In this document: positions 47,601-58,511 of the stretch, one piece after another
Layout: the number at the start of each line of letters is the position of its first letter
Numbering within the stretch: position 1 is the stretch's first letter
NCBI GenBank assembly: GCA_938083195.1
Contig: CALKCK010000016.1
Location: 1 to 64,000 of the forward strand
Direction: 5' to 3'
DNA from: an uncultured Pirellulaceae bacterium
Lineage (GTDB): Bacteria > Planctomycetota > Planctomycetia > Pirellulales > Pirellulaceae
DNA: 64,000 nt
Position numbers and translations under genes: made by a program
Notes under the pieces: model-generated
Told to the model about the DNA's origin: nothing
What the model saw: the letters and a program-made list of their open reading frames with translations, nothing else
Database searches by the model: none

Positions 47601-48565
47601 TGGGCCCCCCTGACTTGCGTTGCGCGTTTTACGGATCTACCGTTGGACGCCCGGGATTGGAGCAACTCAAGCAAAGCGACTTCGAGCGGTTGATCCGTTG
47701 GAATGGTGAAATAATCGACGCCGATTTGATCACAGGTCTCTTTAATAGAAGATTCGTGCTCCAGAAACCTCTTCCGATACTCTGCCACTGCAGAATGCGG
47801 ATCGACATAGATTTCTCGCCCAGTCTCCAAATCCCGAAACAAACTCGCTTTATCAAACTCAAACTCAATTTCGGTTGGGTCAAGAGTTCTCAAAATGACA
47901 ACTTCATGCCCGCGTGTTCGAAGGTAATTAAGTTTTTTTATGAAACTCTCAACGGGAGCGAGCAAATCTGAAATCAAGACAACAAGCCCACGCTTTGAAA
48001 CCGTTTGCGCAATCTGCTCAAGGGGAGCCGACAAATCAGTTGACTTGCCAGAAGTAGAATTTTCGAGCGTTAGCATCAACCGTCGCAAGTGTCCTGCCCG
48101 ATAGCGGGGAGGAATCATGTCCACGATTTGATCACCAAAAGTAACCAACCCAACCGCGTCTCGCTGGCGATTCAAGAACCATGCAAGGGATGCCGCCATC
48201 GTTTTGGCGTATTCTAATTTGGAATATTCACCCGAACCAAAACCCATGGAATGACTCATGTCGACCAAGAGATAACAACGGAGATTCGTTTCATCTTCAA
48301 ACCGCTTAATGTAATAACGATCTTGCTTGGCATAGAGTTTCCAGTCGAGGTAACGAAGATCATCTCCAACGGAATACTGTCGGTAATCGGTAAACTCAAC
48401 TGAGAAACCATGATAGGGACTGCGATGAAGCCCCGACATAAAACCCTCAACTACAATTTTTGCGCGCAATTCGAGATTCTTAATCTGCATAATTGCAGTG
48501 GGTGACACCCCGGAAGAAGGGCGGACCGCTGATGTTGATTCGTGAGTGGGTGAAAGATCGGCCAA
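47597..48565 (-). CDS. DUF58 domain-containing protein
   Basis: FMSGLHRSPYHGFSVEFTDYRQYSVGDDLRYLDWKLYAKQDRYYIKRFEDETNLRCYLLVDMSHSMGFG. Confidence 0.96.
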   Translation of the reverse strand: MADLSPTHESTSAVRPSSGVSPTAIMQIKNLELRAKIVVEGFMSGLHRSPYHGFSVEFTDYRQYSVGDDLRYLDWKLYAKQDRYYIKRFEDETNLRCYLLVDMSHSMGFGSGEYSKLEYAKTMAASLAWFLNRQRDAVGLVTFGDQIVDMIPPRYRAGHLRRLMLTLENSTSGKSTDLSAPLEQIAQTVSKRGLVVLISDLLAPVESFIKKLNYLRTRGHEVVILRTLDPTEIEFEFDKASLFRDLETGREIYVDPHSAVAEYRKRFLEHESSIKETCDQIGVDYFTIPTDQPLEVALLELLQSRASNGRSVKRATQVRGAQ

Positions 48566-48622
48566 ACATGCCTCTACAAGCTAAGAATTAAAATGACAAC
48601 TACTTTAGAACGATTCCCGCAA

Positions 48623-49639
48623 TCATTTGTTTCCTACCTGTGGCACAGACACATGTTCTAACAATTGGTCTATGATCTTCTCGACGGTAACCCCTTCCGC
48701 TTCAGCACGATAACTTGGCAGAATCCTGTGCCGCAAAACAGGATGCGCCAATGACTTTACGTCATCGAGATTCACATGCGATCTCCCACAAAAAAGAGCC
48801 CTCGCTTTAGAACCAAGAATCAAATTCTGAGCAGCCCTCAAACCAGCTCCCCAGTTGACATATTGATTCACAAACTCCGGCGCGCCCGCCCGGCCTGGCC
48901 GACTCGCATCAGCAATCCGAACGGCATAACGCACCAAGTCTTCCGCAACAGGGACGTTTTTAACCGTCCCGTGAAAACGCCGAACGTCTTCCGCTGAAAA
49001 AAGTTTATCAATCGTCTGTTTAAATTCAGAGGTGGTCTGTTGAACCACTTTAACTTCTTCGTCTTGACTTAAATAATCAATTTTTACGTTGAACATAAAT
49101 CGATCGAGCTGTGCTTCAGGAAGCGGGTAAGTCCCCTCCATTTCGATCGGATTTTGCGTCGCCAACACAAAAAACGGTTCTTCGAGTTGATAACTGACGC
49201 CCGCCGCAGTTACTTGATGCTCTTGCATCGCCTCAAGAAGGGCTGCCTGTGTTTTCGGTGGAGTTCGATTTATCTCATCTGCCAAAACAACATTAGCGAA
49301 AATTGGCCCCTTCACAAATTGCATGGACCTCGAACCACCGTCGTTCTCTTGGAGAATTTCAGTTCCCGTAATGTCGGCCGGCATCAAATCGGGAGTAAAC
49401 TGAATTCGACGGAAATTCAAATCGAAAACCTCCGCAATACTTCTCACCAGCAACGTCTTCGCCAATCCAGGGGCGCCGGTAATAAGACAATTCCCACCCG
49501 CAAACAGACTGATCAACAACTGCTCGATTACCAACTCCTGCCCAACGATCAACTTGGATAATTGATCATAGATTTTTTGCCGACCATCTCTGATCTGCTG
49601 CACGGCATGCTGTTCTTCTTCGTAGGTATTGAGTGTCAC
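48623..49639 (-). CDS. MoxR family AAA+ ATPase
   Basis: GAPGLAKTLLVRSIAEVFDLNFRRIQFTPDLMPADITGTEI; VLADEINRTPPKTQAALLEAMQEHQVT; VLATQNPIEMEGTYPLPEAQLDRFMF. Confidence 0.97.
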   Translation of the reverse strand: MTLNTYEEEQHAVQQIRDGRQKIYDQLSKLIVGQELVIEQLLISLFAGGNCLITGAPGLAKTLLVRSIAEVFDLNFRRIQFTPDLMPADITGTEILQENDGGSRSMQFVKGPIFANVVLADEINRTPPKTQAALLEAMQEHQVTAAGVSYQLEEPFFVLATQNPIEMEGTYPLPEAQLDRFMFNVKIDYLSQDEEVKVVQQTTSEFKQTIDKLFSAEDVRRFHGTVKNVPVAEDLVRYAVRIADASRPGRAGAPEFVNQYVNWGAGLRAAQNLILGSKARALFCGRSHVNLDDVKSLAHPVLRHRILPSYRAEAEGVTVEKIIDQLLEHVSVPQVGNK

Positions 49640-49683
49640 TTCGTCAGCTCCAGTTATTTAATTTCATTTTCATCGATTTCAAA

Positions 49684-50538
49684 TCAATGAGTCATTGCAT
49701 AGGTCACGATATTAATTCCGAGAGGGTACGCATAAGGTTCCGAATAAGTCTCGAAATACCCCCGATCAACGCCCTCTCGCTCCCAGCCATCGCCAAGGTC
49801 TGTATTGTGACAAATGAAGGCCATCATTCGTCCATCGTCGTCAAAGATGCCGCGATAATTAGCCGACTCTGCGTCTGCCCGTTCCGTTTTCCGGCCGTAC
49901 ATAAAATGCTGAATACTGGGAATTTGAGGCTTCTTATCGAGATCATAGACGATGTGAAAAATCTCATGATCAAGCGGGATGTCCTCGGGTTCTCGGTCGG
50001 GAAAAACCCGTTTCATTTCCCGATAAAAATTCGCCCACTCGTCTTCACCCCAAAAATCATCCACCATTAAAAAACCGCCCTTGTTTAGATAACGACGCAG
50101 CGCAAGCACCTCTTCCTCGCTAAACAACAGATGACCCGGTTCGATAATATAAATAAATGGGTAGTCAAAGAGCGATTCATCCGTGAGCCGAATGATCACT
50201 CCCTCGGGGGCAACCTCCAGAGAGGTAAGCTCTTTCAATCGGTAGGAAAGATTTAAATCCGCGTCGGGAAAATCAGTTCGCCACTTACCACGACTGCCGC
50301 CTCGCCCGCCACGCCATCCGTAATTTCCATAATGGGAATCGTATTGAATTCGAGCGAAGGTAAACACATCGTCTTTGAATCCCTTACTCTCCTCCCACAG
50401 GGGGACACCATTGCGTTGATTTTCATCCATTCCCCGGCGGCCACCAAATTGACGCTGATAATCCTGAGCGACCACCCAACCGGCGATCAATAACCCAAAA
50501 ACCAGCAGGCAGATTTTGTTTCCAAAAATAGAATTCAT
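49684..50538 (-). CDS. DUF4159 domain-containing protein
   Basis: FTFARIQYDSHYGNYGWRGG...LFSEEEVLALRRYLNKGGFLMVDDFWGEDEW; overlaps the upstream gene by 4 nt. Confidence 0.88.
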   Translation of the reverse strand: MNSIFGNKICLLVFGLLIAGWVVAQDYQRQFGGRRGMDENQRNGVPLWEESKGFKDDVFTFARIQYDSHYGNYGWRGGRGGSRGKWRTDFPDADLNLSYRLKELTSLEVAPEGVIIRLTDESLFDYPFIYIIEPGHLLFSEEEVLALRRYLNKGGFLMVDDFWGEDEWANFYREMKRVFPDREPEDIPLDHEIFHIVYDLDKKPQIPSIQHFMYGRKTERADAESANYRGIFDDDGRMMAFICHNTDLGDGWEREGVDRGYFETYSEPYAYPLGINIVTYAMTH

Positions 50539-53069
50539 GGAGACTCCTTTTTGGTCTCAACCGCATCAGCCTTGATGGCTTCCGGCGTAAACTTCACTGG
50601 CGGGGAAATCTCAGCTTGAGCATCGACAATCTCAAGCAACAAATCATAAGCCGCTCGGTAACGAGGGGCACGCTCTAACGATCGGACTACCTGGTCTTTC
50701 GCCTCCCCCAGTTGTTGCTGTCGAAACAAAGCCGATGCCAGGCGGTAGTGGACATCAGCAGCGTCCAGCGGATCCATTCTCGCAAGAGCAGTCAACGATT
50801 CAACCGTTGCCTGATCATCTTGCGTCTGCTCAGCGGCAACCGCAAGGAATCGGTAGGGCGATGGCAGCAAAGGGTTCAGAGCGAGCATTTTACGGGCTAC
50901 CGACTTTACTTCCGCCCAATCAGAATTAGCAGAATAAATCTCAAGCAGCCGCATTAACAACTCAACACTATTGGCCTCCATCGCCACATACTGTTCGAGC
51001 ATTTTCAATTCTTCATCAGGATCATCCAATTTGCGATGGCACTGAGCGAGAAGAGGGTACGTAGATTTCATTTCAGGACAAATTTCTAAAATCTTCAAAA
51101 GTGCATCTCTCGCCGATTCCCACCGCTCCTCCTCAATAGCCTGACGGGCTTCTTGATTTAACCCAGCAAGATTATTGGGATGCTCTTGATTCCATTGCTT
51201 CCAATCAGCCGCCGTTGCGTCGGGAATTAATTTCACTTTATCCCAATTCGCCGTTGGCGCGAAAGCTTCAGCCTTCTGCAAAGCAAACTTCGCAAACGAC
51301 TTGTCGATAAATTCAATGGGGGCACAATGACGCCGCAGCGCGTCGTTTATCGGAGTCCCAAATGCCAATTCCTGAAGTACATTTTTCAATCCGTCCAGGC
51401 CGAATTCCTGAATTAAATATTCTACGACCAATGATGATTCATAATAGGCAAACTGTAAATGAACGGGGGAGGGCGGTCGCAGAAACGCACCACTTAACTC
51501 GCTTACGGGCGTTAAGCTCTCCGAGAGTACCATTTCACGGAACACCGTTCCCATCGTCTCTCCCCAAGCCGAATCCGCAAGCTTTTCCTCGTGCACAGAA
51601 ATCCCCTCACTCAGCCAGCGGGGCATCTTATTTTTTGTTTTCTGAAGCGTGACAACATGGCAGAACTCATGCCACAAAACCGACTCCCAGCTCGTCAAAT
51701 TCACTCCCTGAGCGGCAGGACTATTCATCGTGATGACACGCCCAAAACAGACACCCAAAAAACCGGACCCACCCGGCAATCCAAATGTACGAATCGCAAA
51801 ATCCTGTTGACGCGGGAAGATCTCTACAAAAACTGGCGTTTCCAATTCTGAATCATACTTGGTGCACAAATCTGCTTTCGCTCGAACAAGCAATTCTAAA
51901 ACTCGATCACCATATATCGCAGCTTCGTCGGCTCCCATCCGAACAACAAATCCATCTCGTTCAAGCGTCTTAAATTTAGCGATCTCATCCCGCAGCGTAA
52001 CGAGGTTGTAGGCCACGACACTGTATTGATCTTCGTCAAAAACTTCATCCGCCAATTTCCAGCCTTCCAACTCTTGCCCCAACCGCAAAAGGTCATGTGC
52101 TAATTGAATCTTTGCCGGCAGAAAATTCTCGTCGTAAACCAATGCGCGTCTCTGGTATTCTTCCCCTTCGGAAAATCGATATTTTTCCGACAACTCCCGA
52201 CCAATTAAATGATCCACCTCTGGATTGCCCAGCCAACCCGCAAATGCCCGCTCTCGAAATTCACCTTCTTGCTGGGGCTGATTTTGCAAATGAGCAATCA
52301 CCGACCGGTAAGCCCATGCCCTGGGAAGCTGCGGATGGACTTTCTGAATTTTCTCCAAAGTTTCAATCGCTTTGTCGTAGTCCTCTGAACTTATCTGCTG
52401 ATCCGCAAGCAACAGCAAGATCTCGACGTTAGATGGGTTAATCGCGAGAACACGGTTCACCAACTCATTTACCTTTTCGGAATCGCTCGGCAGAAACGAC
52501 TTCGCAAGCCCGACCATTGCATCGACATCCGCAGGAAGTAATTGAAGCACCTCCGAATAATTCTCCGCTGCCAACGCATAATCCTGTTTCGAAAAAGCCA
52601 AATCCGCAATCGCCCGAAACACTTCGGGATTGGTTGGATACCGCTTTCGGACAGGGTAATAAAAAAGATCAAGCACTTCTTTTGCATCCGCGTTTCGACT
52701 AAGAAAATATCTGCCAAGAGCAAGCTGGTTAGCAAGGTCTTTGTATCGCCATGAATTCCTCGAAGCGAGGGTTTCTATTTCCGACAGCAATTTGGCCGAA
52801 CCGTCATCGTCTCCACTGAATCGACGCACCTCGCTTCCAATCCTCCGCAGCCGAATGCTATTCTTAAATCGAATCAACGAGGCATCCAAACTCTCAACGG
52901 CAGCCTCATAATCTCCAGTCTTTAACTGACACTCAATTGTGCGAATTGCCCATTTCTCCTCAACGCTGTAACGCCCCAATTTTTCATCGATTGCTCCCGC
53001 AAGCTTAATTACTTCAGAATACCGCCCTTCATTGTAAAGGCGTTCGGCCTGCTCAGATTCCGACTCCAC
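50535..53069 (-). CDS. TPR protein with embedded gluzincin (peptidase MA-like, HEFCH) domain
   Basis: Multiple TPRs; SVLWHEFCHVVTLQKTKNKMPRWLSEGISVHEE fits HExxH plus a downstream Glu. Confidence 0.85.
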   Translation of the reverse strand: MESESEQAERLYNEGRYSEVIKLAGAIDEKLGRYSVEEKWAIRTIECQLKTGDYEAAVESLDASLIRFKNSIRLRRIGSEVRRFSGDDDGSAKLLSEIETLASRNSWRYKDLANQLALGRYFLSRNADAKEVLDLFYYPVRKRYPTNPEVFRAIADLAFSKQDYALAAENYSEVLQLLPADVDAMVGLAKSFLPSDSEKVNELVNRVLAINPSNVEILLLLADQQISSEDYDKAIETLEKIQKVHPQLPRAWAYRSVIAHLQNQPQQEGEFRERAFAGWLGNPEVDHLIGRELSEKYRFSEGEEYQRRALVYDENFLPAKIQLAHDLLRLGQELEGWKLADEVFDEDQYSVVAYNLVTLRDEIAKFKTLERDGFVVRMGADEAAIYGDRVLELLVRAKADLCTKYDSELETPVFVEIFPRQQDFAIRTFGLPGGSGFLGVCFGRVITMNSPAAQGVNLTSWESVLWHEFCHVVTLQKTKNKMPRWLSEGISVHEEKLADSAWGETMGTVFREMVLSESLTPVSELSGAFLRPPSPVHLQFAYYESSLVVEYLIQEFGLDGLKNVLQELAFGTPINDALRRHCAPIEFIDKSFAKFALQKAEAFAPTANWDKVKLIPDATAADWKQWNQEHPNNLAGLNQEARQAIEEERWESARDALLKILEICPEMKSTYPLLAQCHRKLDDPDEELKMLEQYVAMEANSVELLMRLLEIYSANSDWAEVKSVARKMLALNPLLPSPYRFLAVAAEQTQDDQATVESLTALARMDPLDAADVHYRLASALFRQQQLGEAKDQVVRSLERAPRYRAAYDLLLEIVDAQAEISPPVKFTPEAIKADAVETKKESP

Positions 53070-53405
53070 AGGAGTCGCCGAGAGAGAATCAACAATACTT
53101 TGGCCAGTCGAGATGGTCGGAGTGAATGCAAAGAGTGCACAAGCAACGCACCAAGCTCCAAACCAAATTAGAAATTCACGAGCAAGCTTAGGGGCAGGGC
53201 AGGTAATCGGTTCAGCCTCGGCAATATTTAGGCAACTTAAACGAGGAAGCCGAAATCGGCTGTCTTTATTGTATTAAATGCAACTGGGCGTGCAAAGTTG
53301 CGGACAAAGTCACATTTGTCACAAATTACCAGCAACGGTCATTTACTGAAACCAAAAGCCCGCGGTTGATCTTGCCACGCACATCCACTATTTTTTCGGT
53401 TATGG

Positions 53406-54263
53406 ATGGGCCACGCAGCAGAGTACGCCATGTGCTTCAAGCGAATTGGCAATACAAAAACCGCCACTTATCGGAGCAATTATCCATTTTGCTCCGGACG
53501 GGAACAGCAACGGATGTGGGGCACTTCACAAGGCGACCGAACACTGACTGGAGCGGAAGCTGCCTTGGTGCGAAAATCAGTCGGACACCTTCGAGACATG
53601 ATCACCGCGGGGCTCGATCTGGACGAACCTCACCGGTCCGAAGTGGACGTTTTCGACCGCCTCCAACCGACGCAACAACTATCCGTCCTTCATGAGGTCG
53701 CCCATGGGTTGCTCGACCCCCAGACCTCCATCATGGAACTTACCGCCGTACGAGAGGGAACCGTTCACACGATTTATCGTGAAATTTTTAGCCTCGTCGA
53801 GATCGAGATCGATCTCTCCCAGCATCGTGAAATTGATTTCGATTTTCAGGAATCGCCAGATGGACGCGAGCCTGCTTTTAACACCACGACAAAACTCGCC
53901 CATCAAATTCGTGCAACGATAGTCTCTGCGTGGCATGAACTTACTCAGCCAATAACTGAATGGAATCCAAGCGGCTTAATTCCGGAAGAACGACATCCCC
54001 ATAGCGTTCCCGAAATTGATTCCACCAACCTCGAATTGTGGTCATCAACCATTGAGTTCCTTGCCAACCAAGTGCTTTGGGATCGAGATTTCGAAATGGA
54101 ACCTTTTTTTGCCGATCTTGACCCTGCTAAAGTCGCCGATATCAAGTTGTATATGGGCATCCAGGAGAATTACTTTTCTTCACCGGCACCCGATGCCAAC
54201 TCCGCCGATTACCAGCGACTTGATCGGGAGCTCGTGGCACTGACCCGAAATCTCAAAGTCTAA
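53406..54263 (+). CDS. Conserved-looking hypothetical protein (likely start near 53514)
   Basis: Long ORF with coherent composition (GDRTLTGAEAALVRKSVGHLRDMI...); no family recognised. Confidence 0.6.
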   Translation: MGHAAEYAMCFKRIGNTKTATYRSNYPFCSGREQQRMWGTSQGDRTLTGAEAALVRKSVGHLRDMITAGLDLDEPHRSEVDVFDRLQPTQQLSVLHEVAHGLLDPQTSIMELTAVREGTVHTIYREIFSLVEIEIDLSQHREIDFDFQESPDGREPAFNTTTKLAHQIRATIVSAWHELTQPITEWNPSGLIPEERHPHSVPEIDSTNLELWSSTIEFLANQVLWDRDFEMEPFFADLDPAKVADIKLYMGIQENYFSSPAPDANSADYQRLDRELVALTRNLKV

Positions 54264-54310
54264 CTTTATTTTAAGTTAACTTTAAAGAGATAACGCCGTA
54301 CCAAACGAAT

Positions 54311-56776
54311 TTAAATTTCGTCACCCTCGCCTGTCTTAGGCACAATGGGCTGATCATCGTCCGATCCGCCGGCAGGCTGTACCTGAGCCAGCTTCATTGG
54401 ACTGGCCAACGTCAGTCTCCAAAATTTCTCAATTTCGTTATGAGCTTTCGCTAACAAAGAACCAACTGGATAAACTCCTTGATCGTCAACTTGCCCCGCA
54501 GTTTGACCAGTCATCAATTCAATTGCATCATAAATATTATCAACTGCAAATACGTGAAACTTACCTTGACGGCAAGCTTCAACAACTCGTTCACTAAGCA
54601 TTAGGTCGCCAGCATTCGATTTTGGCACCACCACACCTTGATTTCCATTGAGACCAAAATAGTCACAAGCATCGAAGAACCCCTCCACTTTTTCGTTGAC
54701 TCCACCGATTGCCTCGAGGTGACCGTGCTGGTCAATTGCGCCAGTCATGGCCATCGACTGCTTGATCGGAATCCCAGTCAATGCACTCAGCAAACAGACA
54801 ATTTCAGCTCCCGACGCAGAGTCTCCATCAATGCCGCCGTAACTTTGCTCGAACGCCAAAGACGCACTAAAGGCCATCGGATGTTCCGTCCTTAGTAAGT
54901 GCCGCAGTAACCCACCCAGGATATGAAAGCCCTTGGTATGAATTGCACCGGACATTTGAGCACGGCCCTCGATATTAATTAAACCAGCACTACCGGGACC
55001 AATCGTGGCTGTGATTCGAGCGGGAAACCCATAGGTCAAGGGACCGGAATGCATCACTGCGAGGCCATTAATCTGCCCGACAACGTCGCCATCGGTTTGC
55101 ACCATCAACGTCTGACTTTCAACCATTTCACGAAATTTTCTTGACGGTAAACTGGCTCGATCTCGCGTCCGTTGAACCGCTTGCAGCACGTGGGCTTCCG
55201 TCACTATCTCTTCCGCGGAGAGAAACGCTGCTTCCCTCGCAATATCAGCGATCCGACCAAACCGGGCCGACAAGCGATTATTCCTCGCAACGATTCTCGC
55301 ACCATGCTCAGCCAAGGCGGCAACCGCAGATCGATGAAACGGTGGCAAGCCCTCTGACCGACTTAAACCAGCGACAACGCTGGCGTACTGACAAACCGCT
55401 TCATCACTTCGCGGCAACTCACTGTCGAAATCAGCGAGCACTTTGAATAGTTCCCGAAAATCAGGATCTGCATGATCGAGTTGATAATACGTTTTTGCAT
55501 CTCCAATTAAAATGACTCGCACCCGAATTTCGATCGGCTCAGGTTGCGTAATAACTGTCTGCCGCATCCACCCTGCTTCGGGCGGTACAATTTCCAAACG
55601 GCCTGTTCGCAGTGTCCGCATCAATGCTCGCCATGCCCCAGGTTCCGAAACAACATCGTTAACATCCAAGATCAGATAGCCTTGGTCTGCCTGCAACAAG
55701 GCACCCGCACGAACCCCACGATAATCGGAAACCGCCATTCCGCCCGGGCCAATATCTGATTCCACCGTTCCCAATAAATTAATTAAACTGGGGGTGTTTT
55801 CTTCGATGACCGGGCGAGATTCGTCAGGATCATGGGAAAGGACAATATTAACGCCATATAATTCCTTAAAATTCGGACCATCTTCGCCACCGGCATGGAG
55901 ATGATTCTCAATTACATCTTCCAGAACCTCGTCGAGAAAATCCCGAACCGCCGCGTCTTGAAATTTCTCTTGAATCGGATCTGTATAATTCTTAAGCAAT
56001 TCCGTCGCATATTTCTCCGTTAGATTGATGACTTTTTGGGAAGCCGAGCGAATGATCAAATTCACCTCCCGACTCGTTTCAACAAGTCTCTTCTGATAGC
56101 CGGGAAGGGCATCTTCGAATTGCTTCAACTGTTCTTCACTGGCCTCTTTCTTGGCGACCTTAGCCCGCAGTGCTTCGTGAGGCACCGGTTCACCGTCGAC
56201 AATCGGCATAATCATTGTCTGAGTGGCTGGCCCTTGTTGAACAGAAACCAGCGCCATGCCATTGCTCTCAATCTCTTTTTCCAATGGCTCGGTCACCAAT
56301 TTAATCGACGCCTGAACCTCGTCTTGGACCCTTTGGCGATGGGAAGCATGCGGTTCCGACTCGATCGCTTTAGGCAAGCCATCTTCGACGAACTCCGCCA
56401 ACTTCTCCATCGACTTGCGAAACGCACCAGCCTGTCCGGGTGGCAAAGTGATCAACCGAGGACGTTCTAACCTTCGAAAATTGTGGACATAGCAAAAATC
56501 TCGCTTCGCTGGCGTGACAGGTGCAAAATCTTTAAGCATCTGTCGAACCATCGTAATCCGCCCGGTTCCCCTCGCACCCCGCACGTAAACATTTTGGCCC
56601 TGAGCAAGGCATTGAATTCCAAATTTCAATGCTTCATACGCCGTAGGCTGCCCAACGACACCTTGAACCGGATCGATTTCAGCAGTCGTCTCAAATGGCA
56701 AAACATCTAAATTGCATTTCCAACGGAGCAACGCTGGTGGAACTTCTTTTTCGAAAGCAGACATGGAATTGGGCAT
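54311..56776 (-). CDS. LonB-like/AAA_32 ATP-dependent protease (Lon-related, COG1067-type)
   Basis: Lon protease domain FEQSYGGIDGDSASGAEIVCLLSALTGIPIKQSMAMTGAIDQHGHLEAIGGVNEKVEGFF (Ser/Lys dyad); N-terminal AAA-like GARGTGRITMVRQML. Confidence 0.93.
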   Translation of the reverse strand: MPNSMSAFEKEVPPALLRWKCNLDVLPFETTAEIDPVQGVVGQPTAYEALKFGIQCLAQGQNVYVRGARGTGRITMVRQMLKDFAPVTPAKRDFCYVHNFRRLERPRLITLPPGQAGAFRKSMEKLAEFVEDGLPKAIESEPHASHRQRVQDEVQASIKLVTEPLEKEIESNGMALVSVQQGPATQTMIMPIVDGEPVPHEALRAKVAKKEASEEQLKQFEDALPGYQKRLVETSREVNLIIRSASQKVINLTEKYATELLKNYTDPIQEKFQDAAVRDFLDEVLEDVIENHLHAGGEDGPNFKELYGVNIVLSHDPDESRPVIEENTPSLINLLGTVESDIGPGGMAVSDYRGVRAGALLQADQGYLILDVNDVVSEPGAWRALMRTLRTGRLEIVPPEAGWMRQTVITQPEPIEIRVRVILIGDAKTYYQLDHADPDFRELFKVLADFDSELPRSDEAVCQYASVVAGLSRSEGLPPFHRSAVAALAEHGARIVARNNRLSARFGRIADIAREAAFLSAEEIVTEAHVLQAVQRTRDRASLPSRKFREMVESQTLMVQTDGDVVGQINGLAVMHSGPLTYGFPARITATIGPGSAGLINIEGRAQMSGAIHTKGFHILGGLLRHLLRTEHPMAFSASLAFEQSYGGIDGDSASGAEIVCLLSALTGIPIKQSMAMTGAIDQHGHLEAIGGVNEKVEGFFDACDYFGLNGNQGVVVPKSNAGDLMLSERVVEACRQGKFHVFAVDNIYDAIELMTGQTAGQVDDQGVYPVGSLLAKAHNEIEKFWRLTLASPMKLAQVQPAGGSDDDQPIVPKTGEGDEI

Positions 56777-56929
56777 TTAATAAAAGACAGGAATGAATCG
56801 ATCAGAGATTCATTCTAAGTCCCGACGGCTCTTTACAACACCTAGGAAGACGCACAATCCTGGCTCGGGTAAGAGACCTCGTTCGATGGGAATGCCTAAA
56901 ACTAATTAAAACAAGAGTCAATCAGATTT

Positions 56930-58435
56930 TCATTCCGTCAAAATCGTGGGCAGGTTGTTTGCAATTTCCGCAAATATATTTACCAATTCCGAACCATCAT
57001 CGGCATGATAGTGACGCCCTTTGCCAGCACCAGCAACCTCCTGCATCGCCTCCTGATCGGCTCCCGGTGTAAAAGTGACGGTATGAATCGTGACGTCATT
57101 GGATTCAAGAATCGTCCGCGCCGCCTCGAGTGGACGGACTCCGCTGTTGTTCTCACCGTCGGTTAAAACGACAATCGTTTTCACAGCAAACAACCGAGCA
57201 TTCTCTCCACTGACAATGGGCTCGACACTCCTCAGCATTCCATCGCCAATCCCAGTACCGCCATTGGGGCGGATGGTTAAGACCTTTTCCAAAACCGGAG
57301 CGTAATTACTTGTCAGCAAATAATCTAAAGTCGGAGAATTACTGAAGGTCACCAATGACAAATGCTCTTCCTGATCGGTTTCTTTGAGGACATCGATAAA
57401 CGCTTTTACACCTTGTGATAGATAATCCCATCGACTGTTTCTGGGCGCGTCCGGAGAATTTTGCCAATCGTGACAATATTGTGCCATTGCACACGTCAAC
57501 TTATCTCCCTCCGAACTCGAATAAGATTCCCCAAGGCTGTGCTCAGAATTCCAAGACCTCTCAAGCTGATAAATCAAGTTACCGCTAAACTTCTGCGAGT
57601 ACAAACTTGCTTTTGCATTATTCAATTCCGTACTAGAAATCAGCCTCCTCTCATAACTCGAAGCGGGAACCGTATGGGTATCCAGCAAATCTCGAACCTG
57701 CCATGTTGAATCGGCCTCTTCGGAGCGGTGATAGCCTTTATCTTTCCAGGATCCTTTTTTACTCTTTCCTCGCTTTTGCAGTTCCCAGTAGTGGTACTTG
57801 GTATAGCCAGAAACTTCAATCGTCTCCGTGGTCTGATACAACAGATCGAACATCGCGTGAAGCTGGACTTGATCTCGAAAATAAAGCATCGATCCAGAAC
57901 GGTCCAACACAAGTGCGATATCTCGATCGACCTGAGTTGCTATCGATCGTCGAATTGGTGAAAAACTACTCGCAGCGGATCCGCCAAAAATCATCGAGAT
58001 ATTGACTTTACCAACTACCCCAAGGCTCGATGCTCGCTCCTGACCACTATCAACAATGGATTTATCAAGCGGTGAAAATCGGTAAGCCCCTTTGCCGCCA
58101 TTATCTCGAATCGATTTTCCAAAAACTACATTGACGTTCTCGCTACCCTCAAGAACCGACAAATATTTACCGTCAACCTGATTGGCACGAATTGTTTTTT
58201 CAACCTGGGCAATCGCTAAGTCGGTTGACTGGTGAATACTCAACGCGCGACCGCCCGCATGTGAGGCAGCATCGGTTGCAATTTTCAATTGCGTTGTGAC
58301 TAACTGCATGTGTGCCAGGTTAACCGCAAACCCAATCAGGATAATAATTAACGTTAAGAGGATGGCAAAAAATGGCATCACTGCACCAGACCTAGAACCA
58401 GCCAATTTAACCCTTCGCGAGGAATGTGTTGTCAC
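56930..58435 (-). CDS. TadG-like vWA-containing pilus/secretion protein
   Basis: RSGAVMPFFAILLTLIIILIGFAVNLAHMQLVTTQLKIATDAASHAGGRAL; vWA MIDAS DIALVLDRSGSM; KTIVVLTDGENNSG. Confidence 0.88.
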   Translation of the reverse strand: MTTHSSRRVKLAGSRSGAVMPFFAILLTLIIILIGFAVNLAHMQLVTTQLKIATDAASHAGGRALSIHQSTDLAIAQVEKTIRANQVDGKYLSVLEGSENVNVVFGKSIRDNGGKGAYRFSPLDKSIVDSGQERASSLGVVGKVNISMIFGGSAASSFSPIRRSIATQVDRDIALVLDRSGSMLYFRDQVQLHAMFDLLYQTTETIEVSGYTKYHYWELQKRGKSKKGSWKDKGYHRSEEADSTWQVRDLLDTHTVPASSYERRLISSTELNNAKASLYSQKFSGNLIYQLERSWNSEHSLGESYSSSEGDKLTCAMAQYCHDWQNSPDAPRNSRWDYLSQGVKAFIDVLKETDQEEHLSLVTFSNSPTLDYLLTSNYAPVLEKVLTIRPNGGTGIGDGMLRSVEPIVSGENARLFAVKTIVVLTDGENNSGVRPLEAARTILESNDVTIHTVTFTPGADQEAMQEVAGAGKGRHYHADDGSELVNIFAEIANNLPTILTE

Positions 58436-58477
58436 GATTTAAAATTCTCCAGTGCCTGAAATCTCACTCATGAGATT

Positions 58478-58507
58478 TACTCTTTCAGCAACTACTCTTT
58501 CAGCAAC
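58478..58507. repeat. 15-bp exact tandem duplication (tactctttcagcaac x2)
   Basis: Direct reading. Confidence 0.97.
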
Positions 58508-58511
58508 TTAA

